NCBI GenBank assembly: GCA_030670165.1
Contig: DAOVCF010000021.1
Location: 1-15,695, forward strand
DNA from: Candidatus Stahliibacteriota bacterium
GTDB lineage: Bacteria > Hydrothermota > Tepidihabitantia > B3-TA06
Direction: 5' to 3'
Length of the DNA stretch: 15,695 nt
Below are positions 1-7,427 of this stretch, piece after piece. The position numbers were made by a program, and so were the translations under genes. Below the pieces are notes generated by a model. It had not been told where the DNA came from. It saw only the letters and a program-made list of their open reading frames with translations, and did not search any database. Positions within the stretch are counted from its first letter, which is position 1, and every line of letters begins with the position of its first letter.

Positions 1-1182
1 GGACTGGAAGAGCTTGCCAGGGAGGCCGCAGAACTGGCTAACGAGCTTGAAGACTCTGATATAGCACCCGAGCTCAGGGAGATCGCGGCACAGATGGCCG
101 CCGAAAACACCGAACTCAGCAAAAACGTCGAAAAAAGCCTTAACCAGGGCAAGATGAACCGCTCCGACGCTCGCAAACTTGCGCACAATCTCAGACAAGC
201 CGGGCAGCAATTGAACATGATGCTTGTCAATCTGCAACAAAGAAGGAATCAGGCGTTAGAGATGGAGATGGCAAAACTCAGTCGGGAACTCCTGCTCTTA
301 AGCGAAGAGCAGGAGAACCTCCTGGGAAGGATAGGAACAGAGGACAATCTGGAACTCGCTGCGCGCGCCACCGAGCTTGAGCGCGCGCTCGAACGCAAGA
401 AGGAAGACGTATTCAAACTCGCAAGCCAAAGCTTCAAGCTTCCCCGCGATGCCATGCACAGCCTTGCCTCCGCCTCACGAAGCGCCGGTGAGTTCAAGCA
501 GTCACTTATAGAAAACCGCAGGGGAACGGCCAGCCAGCAGGGAAGAACCGTTCAGCACGAGATCGACCGCGCGGCGGCGTCTCTTCTTGAAGCATTTGCC
601 ATGTGCAGCGGCCAGCAGTGTTCATCAACCGGCGTTGAACAACTCATGCAGTCGCTTTCTGCAATGAGCTTGGCTCAGCTCTCAATCAATCAGCAGATGG
701 GCGGGCTTCTGCCTTTACCGATCTCTTCCGAGAGTATGACCGCGGCCCAGCGTCAGGCACTGGGCGAGCTTCTGGCACAACAATCAGCCCTTCGTCAACA
801 GTTGGAGGAGATGCTGCAGGCAGCCGGCCAGGAACCAGGACTCTCAGGTATGATTGAAGGGATCATCGAAGAGATGAAGGCCCTGGAGGAGGATATGGGA
901 CGCTACGTCGGCGAACGCGAGCTCGTGGAGAGGGGAGAACACGTCTTCCGCCGCCTGCTTGACGCACGCAACGTTCTACGCAAGAAGAACGAAACCCGCG
1001 AACGGGAACGGGAGATAGGTACGGTCTGGGAGCAACTCGTCTCTCCCTCCTTGCCCGAAGACGCCGGGGAAAGACGACTGTACCTTAAGAAGGAACTACT
1101 GCGTTTCTTGCAGTCGGATTACCCCGAGGAGTACAAGCGCCTGGCACGAGCCTATCTCGAAGCGCTTCTGGAGCAGGAATGA
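1..1182 (+). CDS. Coiled-coil protein, 5' end missing
   Basis: The frame is open from base 1, so the Met codon at 94 is probably internal and the gene starts before the window; 393 residues are visible. The protein is almost entirely helical and rich in Glu, Gln, Leu, Arg and Ala. Long heptad-like stretches flank a central segment with two Cys residues (around base 600) and a Gln/Leu/Ser-rich part. No enzyme motif or membrane segment is visible. The last third (a Gln/Leu-rich helix, then a Gly-rich turn, then Glu/Arg helices) resembles the C-terminal coiled-coil part of large membrane proteins of the DUF4175-like kind, often found beside TPR genes; this is a recollection of family style, not a search result. 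The stop overlaps the next start as ATGA (1179-1182), which suggests translational coupling with the secreted TPR protein. Function unknown. Confidence 0.8.
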   Translation, partial: GLEELAREAAELANELEDSDIAPELREIAAQMAAENTELSKNVEKSLNQGKMNRSDARKLAHNLRQAGQQLNMMLVNLQQRRNQALEMEMAKLSRELLLLSEEQENLLGRIGTEDNLELAARATELERALERKKEDVFKLASQSFKLPRDAMHSLASASRSAGEFKQSLIENRRGTASQQGRTVQHEIDRAAASLLEAFAMCSGQQCSSTGVEQLMQSLSAMSLAQLSINQQMGGLLPLPISSESMTAAQRQALGELLAQQSALRQQLEEMLQAAGQEPGLSGMIEGIIEEMKALEEDMGRYVGERELVERGEHVFRRLLDARNVLRKKNETREREREIGTVWEQLVSPSLPEDAGERRLYLKKELLRFLQSDYPEEYKRLARAYLEALLEQE

Positions 1183-2696
1183 ACGCTATCTTAGCACTGA
1201 TTCTGCTACTGATTTCATCCGCGTCGGATGTGCTTTTTAGTTTGGAGAAAAGACTGGATGCAGGGTTCAACGAAGCAACCTACCGCCGCTACCTTTACTA
1301 TTGCCGCCAGCAAGATCAAGGACAAAGATTGGCCGAGCAGAGTAAAAGATGGCTTGAGGAATATCCTGACCGCGAGATGCTGCGCTTCGGCATCGGTGAG
1401 GGCTTGCTTATGGCCGGTGAGGAACGAAGAGGAATAGTTCAGTTCCGCGAGCTTTACGCGGACTCCCCGCAGTGGGCAAACGAGATCATCTTCACCCTTA
1501 ACGAGGTGGAAAACAAAGAGGTCACCTGGTTTATAGCCGAGGAGCGCAAACGCATAGCAAATCCTACCATTCACGCCAGGATAATGATCGAGTATTATCT
1601 TGAAAACGAAAATGAGCGAAAGGCGCTTTCGGAGCTTGCTGCTGCAATCTCTGCAGGCGCTAACCCCGAAAACTTCAGACGATCCATTGACGTGCTTTCA
1701 GAAAGACTCGGTAAGGATAAGGTTCTGCAGGGTGTTAAAGGCACATCGGAGGAACTGCACTTCCAGCTTGCGCTTGAGCTTGAGGATCGCAAAGAGATTG
1801 AGCAAGTGATCAAATCGACCACCGACGAGCGAAAACTTACAATGATGGCTCATCTGTGCGAACGTGAAGGATACCTTGAAGAGGCTCTTTTGGCGTATGA
1901 ACGTGCCGGCAGAAGGACGGATGCGGCACGAATGCTTGTTGCCCTGGGACGCGGCAAGGAAGCACAAGCGATCCTTGAGACCGATAACAGCCGAAAAGGG
2001 CGAGAACAACGCGCACTTTTGCTTGCAGGATCAGCAGATACCTACAAGGACGCTATAGCCGAGTTTAAGGATTTACAGCGCAGGTACGGCTCACGCCCTG
2101 AATGGAGTTTGAGAATTGCGGCGCTGGAGTTTCTGCAGGGACACGAACGCAAGGCGTATGCAGCACTTGAGGGAGTTCCGTCAGACAGTGCGGTTTTATT
2201 CCTGAAAGGAATCATTCATGCAGCCAAGCTGGAGCTTGACTCGATTAAAGTTACAGTGGATCGTTGTATCCTTCGCTTCCCAGGCAACGCTTACGAGAAC
2301 GATTTGATTCTCCTTTATAAAATCGCGCTCACGCAGTCGCAAGGATTAAGGCAGTATGCTTTGGCTCTTGCAGCCTACCACTGGGGTGATGCCGAAGATG
2401 CATACGACCGCTCGATCAGGCTTGCAGAGAAAAACAAAGAGCTTGCCGATGAAGCCCTGCTTCTTGCGGCAGAAAGTCTTACCTTGCTTGGTCGGTGGAA
2501 AGAAGCGGAGATAACATATCTTAAGGTCATTGAGAATCATCCGAAAAGCCCTTTGAACACGCGTGCACAGTACGAAAGAGCAATGCTTCTTAAGGAGAAG
2601 CTCGATGATCCGTTGAGGGCTAAAGAGATACTCGAAGATCTGATCCTTCGCAATCCTACCTCGCTCTACGCCGACCTGGCAAGACAAGAGATATAG
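1179..2696 (+). CDS. Secreted TPR-repeat protein
   Basis: A 505-residue protein. Residues 1-16 form a short hydrophobic signal-like segment (MNAILALILLLISSA) with small residues at the end and no lipobox Cys, so export to the periplasm is likely. The remainder is helical with degenerate TPR-type pairs: residues about 60-100, 220-265 (EGYLEEALLAYERAGR), 285-330, and clearest at 425-500, where AESLTLLGRWKEAEITYLKV is followed by a pair ending in NPTSLYADLA. Such superhelices mediate protein-protein contacts, and no catalytic motif is seen. It begins inside the stop of the upstream coiled-coil gene, so the two are probably translated together and may form a complex (inference). After its TAG the next gene is 110 bases away and appears to have its own promoter. 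Confidence 0.85.
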   Translation: MNAILALILLLISSASDVLFSLEKRLDAGFNEATYRRYLYYCRQQDQGQRLAEQSKRWLEEYPDREMLRFGIGEGLLMAGEERRGIVQFRELYADSPQWANEIIFTLNEVENKEVTWFIAEERKRIANPTIHARIMIEYYLENENERKALSELAAAISAGANPENFRRSIDVLSERLGKDKVLQGVKGTSEELHFQLALELEDRKEIEQVIKSTTDERKLTMMAHLCEREGYLEEALLAYERAGRRTDAARMLVALGRGKEAQAILETDNSRKGREQRALLLAGSADTYKDAIAEFKDLQRRYGSRPEWSLRIAALEFLQGHERKAYAALEGVPSDSAVLFLKGIIHAAKLELDSIKVTVDRCILRFPGNAYENDLILLYKIALTQSQGLRQYALALAAYHWGDAEDAYDRSIRLAEKNKELADEALLLAAESLTLLGRWKEAEITYLKVIENHPKSPLNTRAQYERAMLLKEKLDDPLRAKEILEDLILRNPTSLYADLARQEI

Positions 2697-2806
2697 ACCC
2701 CCGAACCTTATTCAACGAAACCTGCAATGGGCAGCTCTTACAACCCGCCTGATATCCAAACTATAGACGGGATTGACACAGGCCTTCTTGTCGGTAAACT
2801 CCAGAG
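2697..2806 (+). other. Intergenic spacer before the DivIVA-like gene
   Basis: 110 bases between the TPR gene and the DivIVA-like gene. It holds the promoter described at 2773-2800. A small CTGC/GCAG hairpin lies near 2724-2737 but has no T-run, so I do not call a terminator. No credible gene is seen here. Confidence 0.5.
2773..2800 (+). promoter_or_regulatory. Promoter of the DivIVA-like gene, predicted leaderless
   Basis: A perfect -35 box TTGACA (2773-2778), a 16-base spacer and a -10-like TAAACT (2795-2800, four of six consensus bases). The ATG of the next gene is at 2807, only six bases after the -10 box, so transcription should begin at or next to the start codon. No good Shine-Dalgarno sequence precedes that ATG (only CCAGAG), which fits a leaderless message. 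The same two hexamers with the same spacer precede thrS at the other end of the window, and this repetition is the main reason to trust the call. Confidence 0.6.
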
Positions 2807-3280
2807 ATGGAAATATCACCGGCTGATGTCCGCAAAAAACAGTTCCGTTCCGCATTGCGTGGGGTCAATCCCAAGGAGGTTCGTGAGTTCCTCTACGAAG
2901 TTGCGATTGTGCTTGAGGGGCTTTATACCGAGAGAGAGCTGTTTAAAAGCAAGGTCTCCGAACTTGAGGAACGGGCTACCGAGTTCCGTCAGATGGAGCA
3001 AGTGCTGACACAAACACTTGAAGAAGCCCACGAGACAGCTGAAAGACTGCGAAAAAGTGCCAAAGAGGATGCTGAACGAATCAAAGCACAGGCGAAAAAG
3101 GAAGCGGAAACAATCTTAAATCACGCCAAAGAAGAACTCGAAGGAATCAGAGCCACTATCCGCAGTCTCAACGGTCAAAAACTTGCCTTCCTTGAAGAGA
3201 TGGAAACCACAATTAACAGTTATAGAAGGATACTTGAGAGGTTGAAGGATGACACGGTTACAGATGAAACAACAAATTGA
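2807..3280 (+). CDS. DivIVA-like coiled-coil protein
   Basis: A 157-residue cytoplasmic protein. Residues 4-33 match the DivIVA N-terminal domain (SPADVRKKQFRSALRGVNPK followed by EVREFLYEVA), which in DivIVA/GpsB proteins binds curved membrane at poles or septa. Residues 35-148 are a long charged coiled coil with Ala/Glu/Lys heptads, expected to oligomerise. The length is near that of typical DivIVA proteins. The ATG at 2807 is chosen because it gives the complete domain and lies directly after a promoter. The gene overlaps the phosphorylase gene by 32 bases, so the two are co-transcribed. A role in cell division or envelope growth is inferred from the family; the exact role in this organism is unknown. 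Confidence 0.85.
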   Translation: MEISPADVRKKQFRSALRGVNPKEVREFLYEVAIVLEGLYTERELFKSKVSELEERATEFRQMEQVLTQTLEEAHETAERLRKSAKEDAERIKAQAKKEAETILNHAKEELEGIRATIRSLNGQKLAFLEEMETTINSYRRILERLKDDTVTDETTN

Positions 3281-4097
3281 AGAAAGCCTGAAGTTTATCC
3301 GTTCCACAACCGATATTGTCCCTAAAGGTGCAGTGGTTTTGGGCACCGGATTGCAGGATGCAATCGGCGAGTTAGATGAAGCCGTAACAATCCCTTACTC
3401 TCACATCCCCCACTTCCCCACCCCGACCGTGCCCTCGCACCCAGGCGAACTACTAATCGGTCGCCTGGGCAACTACCCGCTCGCCGTGATGCGCGGCAGG
3501 ATGCATTTCTACGAAGGCTATCAAATGGCCGAGATCACGTACCCTCTACGTGTGCTGTACACCCTCGGGGTAAGAACCCTTGTCGTTACCAACGCAGCCG
3601 GAGCGCTCAACATCAACTTCAAGGTTGGAGACATAGTAATCATATCCGATCACATTAACCTCATGGGGGCGAATCCCTTGCGAGGCTTCATACATGACGA
3701 GACTGCATCACGATTCCCTGTAATGACTCAAACCTACGACCCGGGACTTATGGATATCTTCACCGCCGCATGTCTTAAGAAAAAGGTACTTCCTCGTTCC
3801 GGGGTATACGTAGCTGTTGCCGGTCCCAGTCTTGAGACACCTGCCGAACTCCGATTCCTGCATACTATCGGAGGTGATCTGGTCGGGATGTCCACCGTTC
3901 CGGAGGCAATAGTCGCAGTCCAGCTTGGCGTTCGCGTTCTCGGCATCTCTGTTGTCTCCAACATAGCACTCTTTCTTCCCCAGCCTCTTCAGGGCGAGAC
4001 TCTGGAAGAGATTACCTTCACGGCGACTCAGACCGCGAGTTCTCTGGCCCGTATATTTAAACACTTCTTCAAGGAACTGGCAAATGAAGGGACTTAA
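3249..4097 (+). CDS. Purine nucleoside phosphorylase
   Basis: A 282-residue enzyme of the trimeric (human/PunA-like) PNP family. It cleaves purine (deoxy)ribonucleosides with phosphate to a free base and (deoxy)ribose-1-phosphate in purine salvage. Visible motifs: a phosphate loop VVLGTGL (29-35, usually GSG), RMHFYEGY (84-91) with the phosphate-binding Arg and His, TNAAGALN (114-121), the purine-site Glu in GPSLETPAE (192-200), the ribose/phosphate loop GMSTVPE (213-219) and the base-binding Asn in VVSN (235-238). The Glu/Asn pair predicts a preference for 6-oxopurines (inosine, guanosine), by family knowledge. The start at 3249 has GAGAGG seven bases upstream; ATG 3264 is the alternative. 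It begins inside the DivIVA-like gene, and its own end overlaps the next gene by 14 bases. Confidence 0.93.
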   Translation: MTRLQMKQQIEESLKFIRSTTDIVPKGAVVLGTGLQDAIGELDEAVTIPYSHIPHFPTPTVPSHPGELLIGRLGNYPLAVMRGRMHFYEGYQMAEITYPLRVLYTLGVRTLVVTNAAGALNINFKVGDIVIISDHINLMGANPLRGFIHDETASRFPVMTQTYDPGLMDIFTAACLKKKVLPRSGVYVAVAGPSLETPAELRFLHTIGGDLVGMSTVPEAIVAVQLGVRVLGISVVSNIALFLPQPLQGETLEEITFTATQTASSLARIFKHFFKELANEGT

Positions 4098-4977
4098 AAG
4101 ACTCCTGCCCGCAGTACTGCTTTTGCTGCTTGCATGCGCCTCCGACGAGAAGCAGGCGCTGAACCGGGCCCGCGAGGCCTTGAATAACCGCGACTTCTCA
4201 CGTGCGGTTGCAGAACTGGCGGCTCTGCGCAATAGTAAGGAGGAGCTGCCTTTGGAAGCGAGATACCTGCTTGGCCGTGCATATCTGGGGCTTAAGAATC
4301 TTGCGGAAGCCCAGATGCACTTCAAGGCACTGCTGTCTGAAGACACCACCTACCAGGACAGCGTCGCTTTGGCCTACAAACAAAGGGGACTTGAATTGGG
4401 TAAGGTCGGGGAGCGCGAGCTGGCACTGGAGTGCTTCGAGGAGGCGATGCGAATATCTACTGCCATAGATATGAGCGATGCGTACGTCCTTATGGGTAAA
4501 CTCTACTCAAAATACGGGGAGCTCGGCCGCTCAGTCTACTACTATCGCAAGGCACTTGCCACACTCTCCGACTCCACTACCCGCGCATTGACCTGGGAGA
4601 AGTTGATACTTATCCTTGAGCGGCTTGGCGATCCAGGGGATGCGTTTATAGCTACCGAGGAAGCCATGCACGAACACCACTACTACCTTGAACCACGCTA
4701 TTGCCAGAACGGTTACCGCTACGCCCAGGACCTTCTGTACCGCGGCCAGATGGACAGCGCAGACCTGATCATCACAAGGGTTCTCGAAGTCCCGCTCTCC
4801 CCTATGCTTCGGGATGATATCTACTTTCTCGCAGGTGAAATAAGACTAAAGAATGGAGATATTGAAGGTGCACGTGCCGCTTACCGTGAGGTGCTTAAAC
4901 TCAGCGTGAATGCGTCCAGCGCCCTCATTCAACGAGCACGTGAACGACTTGCACTGCTTGGTGAGGAGGTTCAGTAA
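4084..4977 (+). CDS. TPR-repeat lipoprotein
   Basis: A 297-residue protein with a type II signal peptide: basic MKGLKR, a hydrophobic run of Leu, then the lipobox LLAC with Cys18, which would be lipidated after cleavage. Residues 24-110 and 115-160 carry TPR-like pairs (for example AREALNNRDFSRAVAELAAL, and ALECFEEAMRIS followed by AYVLMGKLYSKYGELGRSVY). Further helical pairs run from 170 to 290 and end in a repeat containing GDIEGARAAYREVLKLS. AAGGA lies eight bases before the ATG. It overlaps the end of the phosphorylase gene and is followed closely by the BamD-like gene, so a shared role in the envelope is plausible (inference). No enzymatic motif is seen. Confidence 0.88.
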   Translation: MKGLKRLLPAVLLLLLACASDEKQALNRAREALNNRDFSRAVAELAALRNSKEELPLEARYLLGRAYLGLKNLAEAQMHFKALLSEDTTYQDSVALAYKQRGLELGKVGERELALECFEEAMRISTAIDMSDAYVLMGKLYSKYGELGRSVYYYRKALATLSDSTTRALTWEKLILILERLGDPGDAFIATEEAMHEHHYYLEPRYCQNGYRYAQDLLYRGQMDSADLIITRVLEVPLSPMLRDDIYFLAGEIRLKNGDIEGARAAYREVLKLSVNASSALIQRARERLALLGEEVQ

Positions 4978-4982
4978 TCCTC

Positions 4983-5738
4983 ATGACTTCGAGTAGATCT
5001 ATCAAATCACTTATACTGGTTATTGTTTTTCTTCCTGCCGCCGGATACGCAAAACTACCCAAGCCTGAGAAGCTCCCGGCAGACAGCGTGTTTCTGGCAG
5101 GTGAGGAGTTATATAGAGAAGGTAGATTCAGGAAAGCGGTCGCCTATCTTAACTACTTCGTCCTTAACTATCCGGTCAAGGCAAAAGTAGCGTTGGCCCA
5201 ATACCACCTGGCGGACTCCTACTACAGGCTTAAGCGCTTCCAGGAGGCGTCGGTTGAGTATGAGTTCCTTTACAAACAGTTTCCCAACTCCCCCTTTGCA
5301 GAAGAAGCCCAGCTTAAAGCGGCACAGGCCACATTTGAGATATCCGAACCCTACTACCGCGAGCAACACCTTACCCTGGACTCAAGGCGCATGGCCGAGG
5401 ATTTCCTGACGCGCTATCCCAACTCCGAGTTTTCTTCTCAGGCACGCGACCTGTTGGCTCGAATTGAAAACAAACTCGCGCGCAAGGAACTTGAGGCGGC
5501 TAAGCTCTACTTCAAGTTCAAGGAGTACGAAGCGGCCATAATGATGCTTGAATACACGGTAGGCACTTATCCTCTTGCCAGTAAGGTGAACGCCGAAATA
5601 AACTACTATCTCGCCCTCTCCAAAGCCAGATTCGGAGAAGAGGAAGAAGCCCAAGCCATACTTGAAGAGCTGCTTGAGAATCCCAAGTGGTCAAAAAAAG
5701 CTCAAAAAGCCCTGGATCGTCTGGCTAAAGATAAATAA
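4983..5738 (+). CDS. BamD-like TPR protein, secreted, without lipobox
   Basis: A 251-residue protein. Residues 1-23 form a signal peptide ending in a signal-peptidase-I-like site (AAGYA before Lys24). There is no Cys, so unlike BamD (YfiO) it should not be lipid-anchored. The mature part begins with a BamD-style TPR (LAGEELYREGRFRKAVAYLN) and continues with repeats around 70-110 and the segment RRMAEDFLTRYPNSEFSSQA, then KLYFKFKEYEAAIMMLEYTV, all in the order seen in BamD and related outer-membrane assembly lipoproteins. By family knowledge it would act in the periplasm, perhaps on outer-membrane protein insertion; it could equally be a general YbgF/BamD-like TPR protein. GAGGAGG (4963-4969) lies 13 bases before the ATG, which is longer than usual. 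Its TAA shares one base with the nadD ATG. Confidence 0.8.
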   Translation: MTSSRSIKSLILVIVFLPAAGYAKLPKPEKLPADSVFLAGEELYREGRFRKAVAYLNYFVLNYPVKAKVALAQYHLADSYYRLKRFQEASVEYEFLYKQFPNSPFAEEAQLKAAQATFEISEPYYREQHLTLDSRRMAEDFLTRYPNSEFSSQARDLLARIENKLARKELEAAKLYFKFKEYEAAIMMLEYTVGTYPLASKVNAEINYYLALSKARFGEEEEAQAILEELLENPKWSKKAQKALDRLAKDK

Positions 5739-6307
5739 TGGGGCGCATTGGTGTATTCGGGGGCCGCTTCGATCCACCTCACCTTGCTCACCTCATACAT
5801 GCAAAACTTGTGTTTGAGATGTTTGAACTTGATAAGATTCTATTCATACCCGCCGCAAGTCCGCCTCACAAGGAAGTATATGCATCATTCACCGATCGAG
5901 TTCAGATGCTCGGGTTGGCAATCGAAGGAAACGCTTCTTTTGAGGTCTCCGAGATCGAATGGAAAGAAGGCATCTCCTACACCGTCGATACATTGAGAAG
6001 ATTGAAAGCACTTTTTACCCCAACCCAACTCTTTTTAATCCTCGGCCGGGACGAGTACGAGTGCCTGAACACATGGCATGAACCGGAACGTATCATCGAG
6101 ATGGCTGAGCTTGTGGTTTTACCCAGAGGGATGAAGGGAGGCATAAGCTCGAAGCCCGGCATCCACTTCCCGGATCTGCCACTTCTGGATATATCTTCAT
6201 CCGATATTCGGAAACGCGTGGCAAACGGAAAACCTATCCGCAGCTGGGTGCCGCAAAAGGTGGAGATCTACATCAGGCAGCAAAACCTTTACAAGGAGGG
6301 TTTATGA
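5738..6307 (+). CDS. nadD: Nicotinate-nucleotide adenylyltransferase
   Basis: A 189-residue nucleotidyltransferase that joins nicotinate mononucleotide and ATP to give deamido-NAD, the penultimate step of NAD synthesis. Visible: the nucleotide-binding loop GGRFDPPHLAH (8-18), PPHK (42-45), the substrate segment SYTVDTL (80-86), GRDEYECLNTW (103-113) and the C-terminal ISSSDIRKR (152-160) with VP..VEIYI. The length is typical for NadD. The loop departs a little from the common GGTFDPPHxGH form: Arg replaces Thr, and Ala replaces Gly in the HxGH signature; both His residues are kept. The start overlaps the previous stop by one base (TAATG), and the end overlaps the next ATG as ATGA, so translation is coupled on both sides. 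Confidence 0.93.
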   Translation: MGRIGVFGGRFDPPHLAHLIHAKLVFEMFELDKILFIPAASPPHKEVYASFTDRVQMLGLAIEGNASFEVSEIEWKEGISYTVDTLRRLKALFTPTQLFLILGRDEYECLNTWHEPERIIEMAELVVLPRGMKGGISSKPGIHFPDLPLLDISSSDIRKRVANGKPIRSWVPQKVEIYIRQQNLYKEGL

Positions 6308-6699
6308 GCGATTTATGGAAAGAGGTTACAACCTGGCTTTCGGAAGCTACCCGCTCTGCTATCAAGGAAACAGAGGACCTTGCGCGCCGTGGGCGCGTAA
6401 AGACGGAACTCCTCGGGATCAATACCGCACTCAGCGACAAGTTCGCGGCTTTAGGCGGTGTGGTCTATGAGATAATCAAAAAACCCGGACGCGGCTCCAT
6501 CAAGGCTAATGCCAGGGTTAAAAAGCTCGTGGCCGAGATAGCCAGGCTGGAAGCTCAACTGCGCGCCAAAAAGACAACTACTGGAACAGCCAAGAAAACG
6601 CAGGGAGCGAAGAAATCTGCAACCAAGGCTTCAGGTAAGAAGCCTTCTTCGACAAAGAAGACAACCGCCAGGACTAAAGCAAAGCCGAAGAAAAAGTAG
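6304..6699 (+). CDS. Small protein with histone-H1-like basic tail
   Basis: 131 residues in two parts. Residues 1-86 are helical and moderately charged, with a segment KFAALGGVVYEIIKK (46-60) and a coiled-coil-like piece (70-87) like those in short uncharacterised bacterial proteins. Residues 87-131 are a low-complexity tail of Lys, Ala, Thr, Ser and Gly with 16 Lys and no acidic residue, like the tails of bacterial H1-like (Hc1/HU-extension) proteins. Binding to DNA, RNA or another polyanion is therefore plausible but unproven. AAGGAGG (6293-6299) lies just before the ATG, which overlaps the nadD stop as ATGA. It is the last gene of the + strand run. An inverted repeat (6625-6646) lies within the tail. 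I do not recognise a named family. Confidence 0.8.
   Translation: MSDLWKEVTTWLSEATRSAIKETEDLARRGRVKTELLGINTALSDKFAALGGVVYEIIKKPGRGSIKANARVKKLVAEIARLEAQLRAKKTTTGTAKKTQGAKKSATKASGKKPSSTKKTTARTKAKPKKK
6625..6646. repeat. Perfect 8-base inverted repeat inside the basic-tail gene
   Basis: AAGGCTTC (6625-6632), a six-base loop, then GAAGCCTT (6639-6646). No T-run follows on either strand, so it does not look like a standard intrinsic terminator. It may be a 3'-end mRNA stabilising hairpin or an accident of Lys/Ala/Ser codons. Confidence 0.5.
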
Positions 6700-6866
6700 G
6701 ATTGCCGCTAACACCCTCTGTTCACTCACAGGTCGAGGTGGTCATTTAACGCAGGTTGGATTAAGCTCCTACCCTAAGTTCCTGTAACAACTGACGAAAT
6801 CAATAGAAGACCGACAAGAGAAGCAAGGTTGAAGGATTAATATGGCAGCTACAGACCCATACAGAT
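6700..6866. other. Convergent intergenic spacer
   Basis: 167 bases between the ends of the two converging gene runs. I find no hairpin followed by a T-run on either strand, no tRNA and no credible gene. A 19-codon frame starting at 6842 is treated as chance. Termination here, if it occurs, would be Rho-dependent or use signals I cannot see. Confidence 0.5.
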
Positions 6867-7427
6867 CTATCCGCCCAGGCGTAAGAGCGGAATACCCTTG
6901 ACGCACAAGGGACATTCCTCCGGTTTGTAGACGGGAAGAACACAGCGCAGCGCTGACACGTAGGAGAAATCTGAAGGAGGTTCAGCCGCCCTGTCTACCA
7001 GGACGGCAACCTGCACAACCTCACCGCCGCATTCCTGTACCGCAGCTATGGTTTTGCGCACCGACCCACCGGTGGTCATAACGTCATCTACTACCAGCAC
7101 CCGTTCACCTTGAGAGACCCCGCGACCTCGACGTATTACAAATCCTTCATCCTGGCCTTTTTCCGCATAACTGGCAGGTATTCCCAGCTGACCGGCCAAC
7201 TCGTAGGCTACGATCATCCCGCCCAGGGAAGGTCCTACCACCCGATCGAATGGTACTTCAAGTTTAGTTAGAAGTACTTTAACGAACTCGGAGAGTATCT
7301 CCGGACGTTCCAAAAGATAAAACTTCTCCACGTACACGCCGGAGTGCAATCCGGACCTCAATAGAAAGTGACCTTCCTTTACTGCACCGCATTTTTTGGC
7401 AAGCATTAAAAGGTCAGCCGGACTCAC
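6867..7427 (-). CDS. pyrE: Orotate phosphoribosyltransferase (Thermus-type)
   Basis: 186 residues. It transfers ribose-5-phosphate from PRPP to orotate to give OMP, the fifth step of UMP synthesis. The PRPP-binding loop VLVVDDVMTTGGS (110-122) is intact, and SGLHSGVYVEKF (25-36) matches the substrate-side region. The C-terminus carries PEECPLCVKGIPL (169-181), a CxxC-containing end typical of the Thermus-type PyrE branch rather than the E. coli form. The start codon is GTG at 7427, supported by GGGAG seven bases upstream; ATG at 7406 is the alternative. It overlaps pyrF by 14 bases and is the last gene of the long - strand run. Confidence 0.93.
   Translation of the reverse strand: MSPADLLMLAKKCGAVKEGHFLLRSGLHSGVYVEKFYLLERPEILSEFVKVLLTKLEVPFDRVVGPSLGGMIVAYELAGQLGIPASYAEKGQDEGFVIRRGRGVSQGERVLVVDDVMTTGGSVRKTIAAVQECGGEVVQVAVLVDRAAEPPSDFSYVSALRCVLPVYKPEECPLCVKGIPLLRLGG

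Noticed and set aside
2727..3008. 93-codon + strand frame overlapping the DivIVA-like gene
   Set aside because: It would cover the promoter and the first part of the DivIVA-like gene in another frame, and its product is not recognisable.
3708..4349. 213-codon open frame on the - strand opposite the phosphorylase and TPR lipoprotein genes
   Set aside because: It is antisense to two well-supported genes, has low-complexity Ser/Arg composition and no recognisable domain.
6842..6901. 19-codon frame in the convergent spacer with a GAAGGA-like sequence before it
   Set aside because: Too short, overlaps the 3' end of pyrE on the other strand, and resembles nothing I know.
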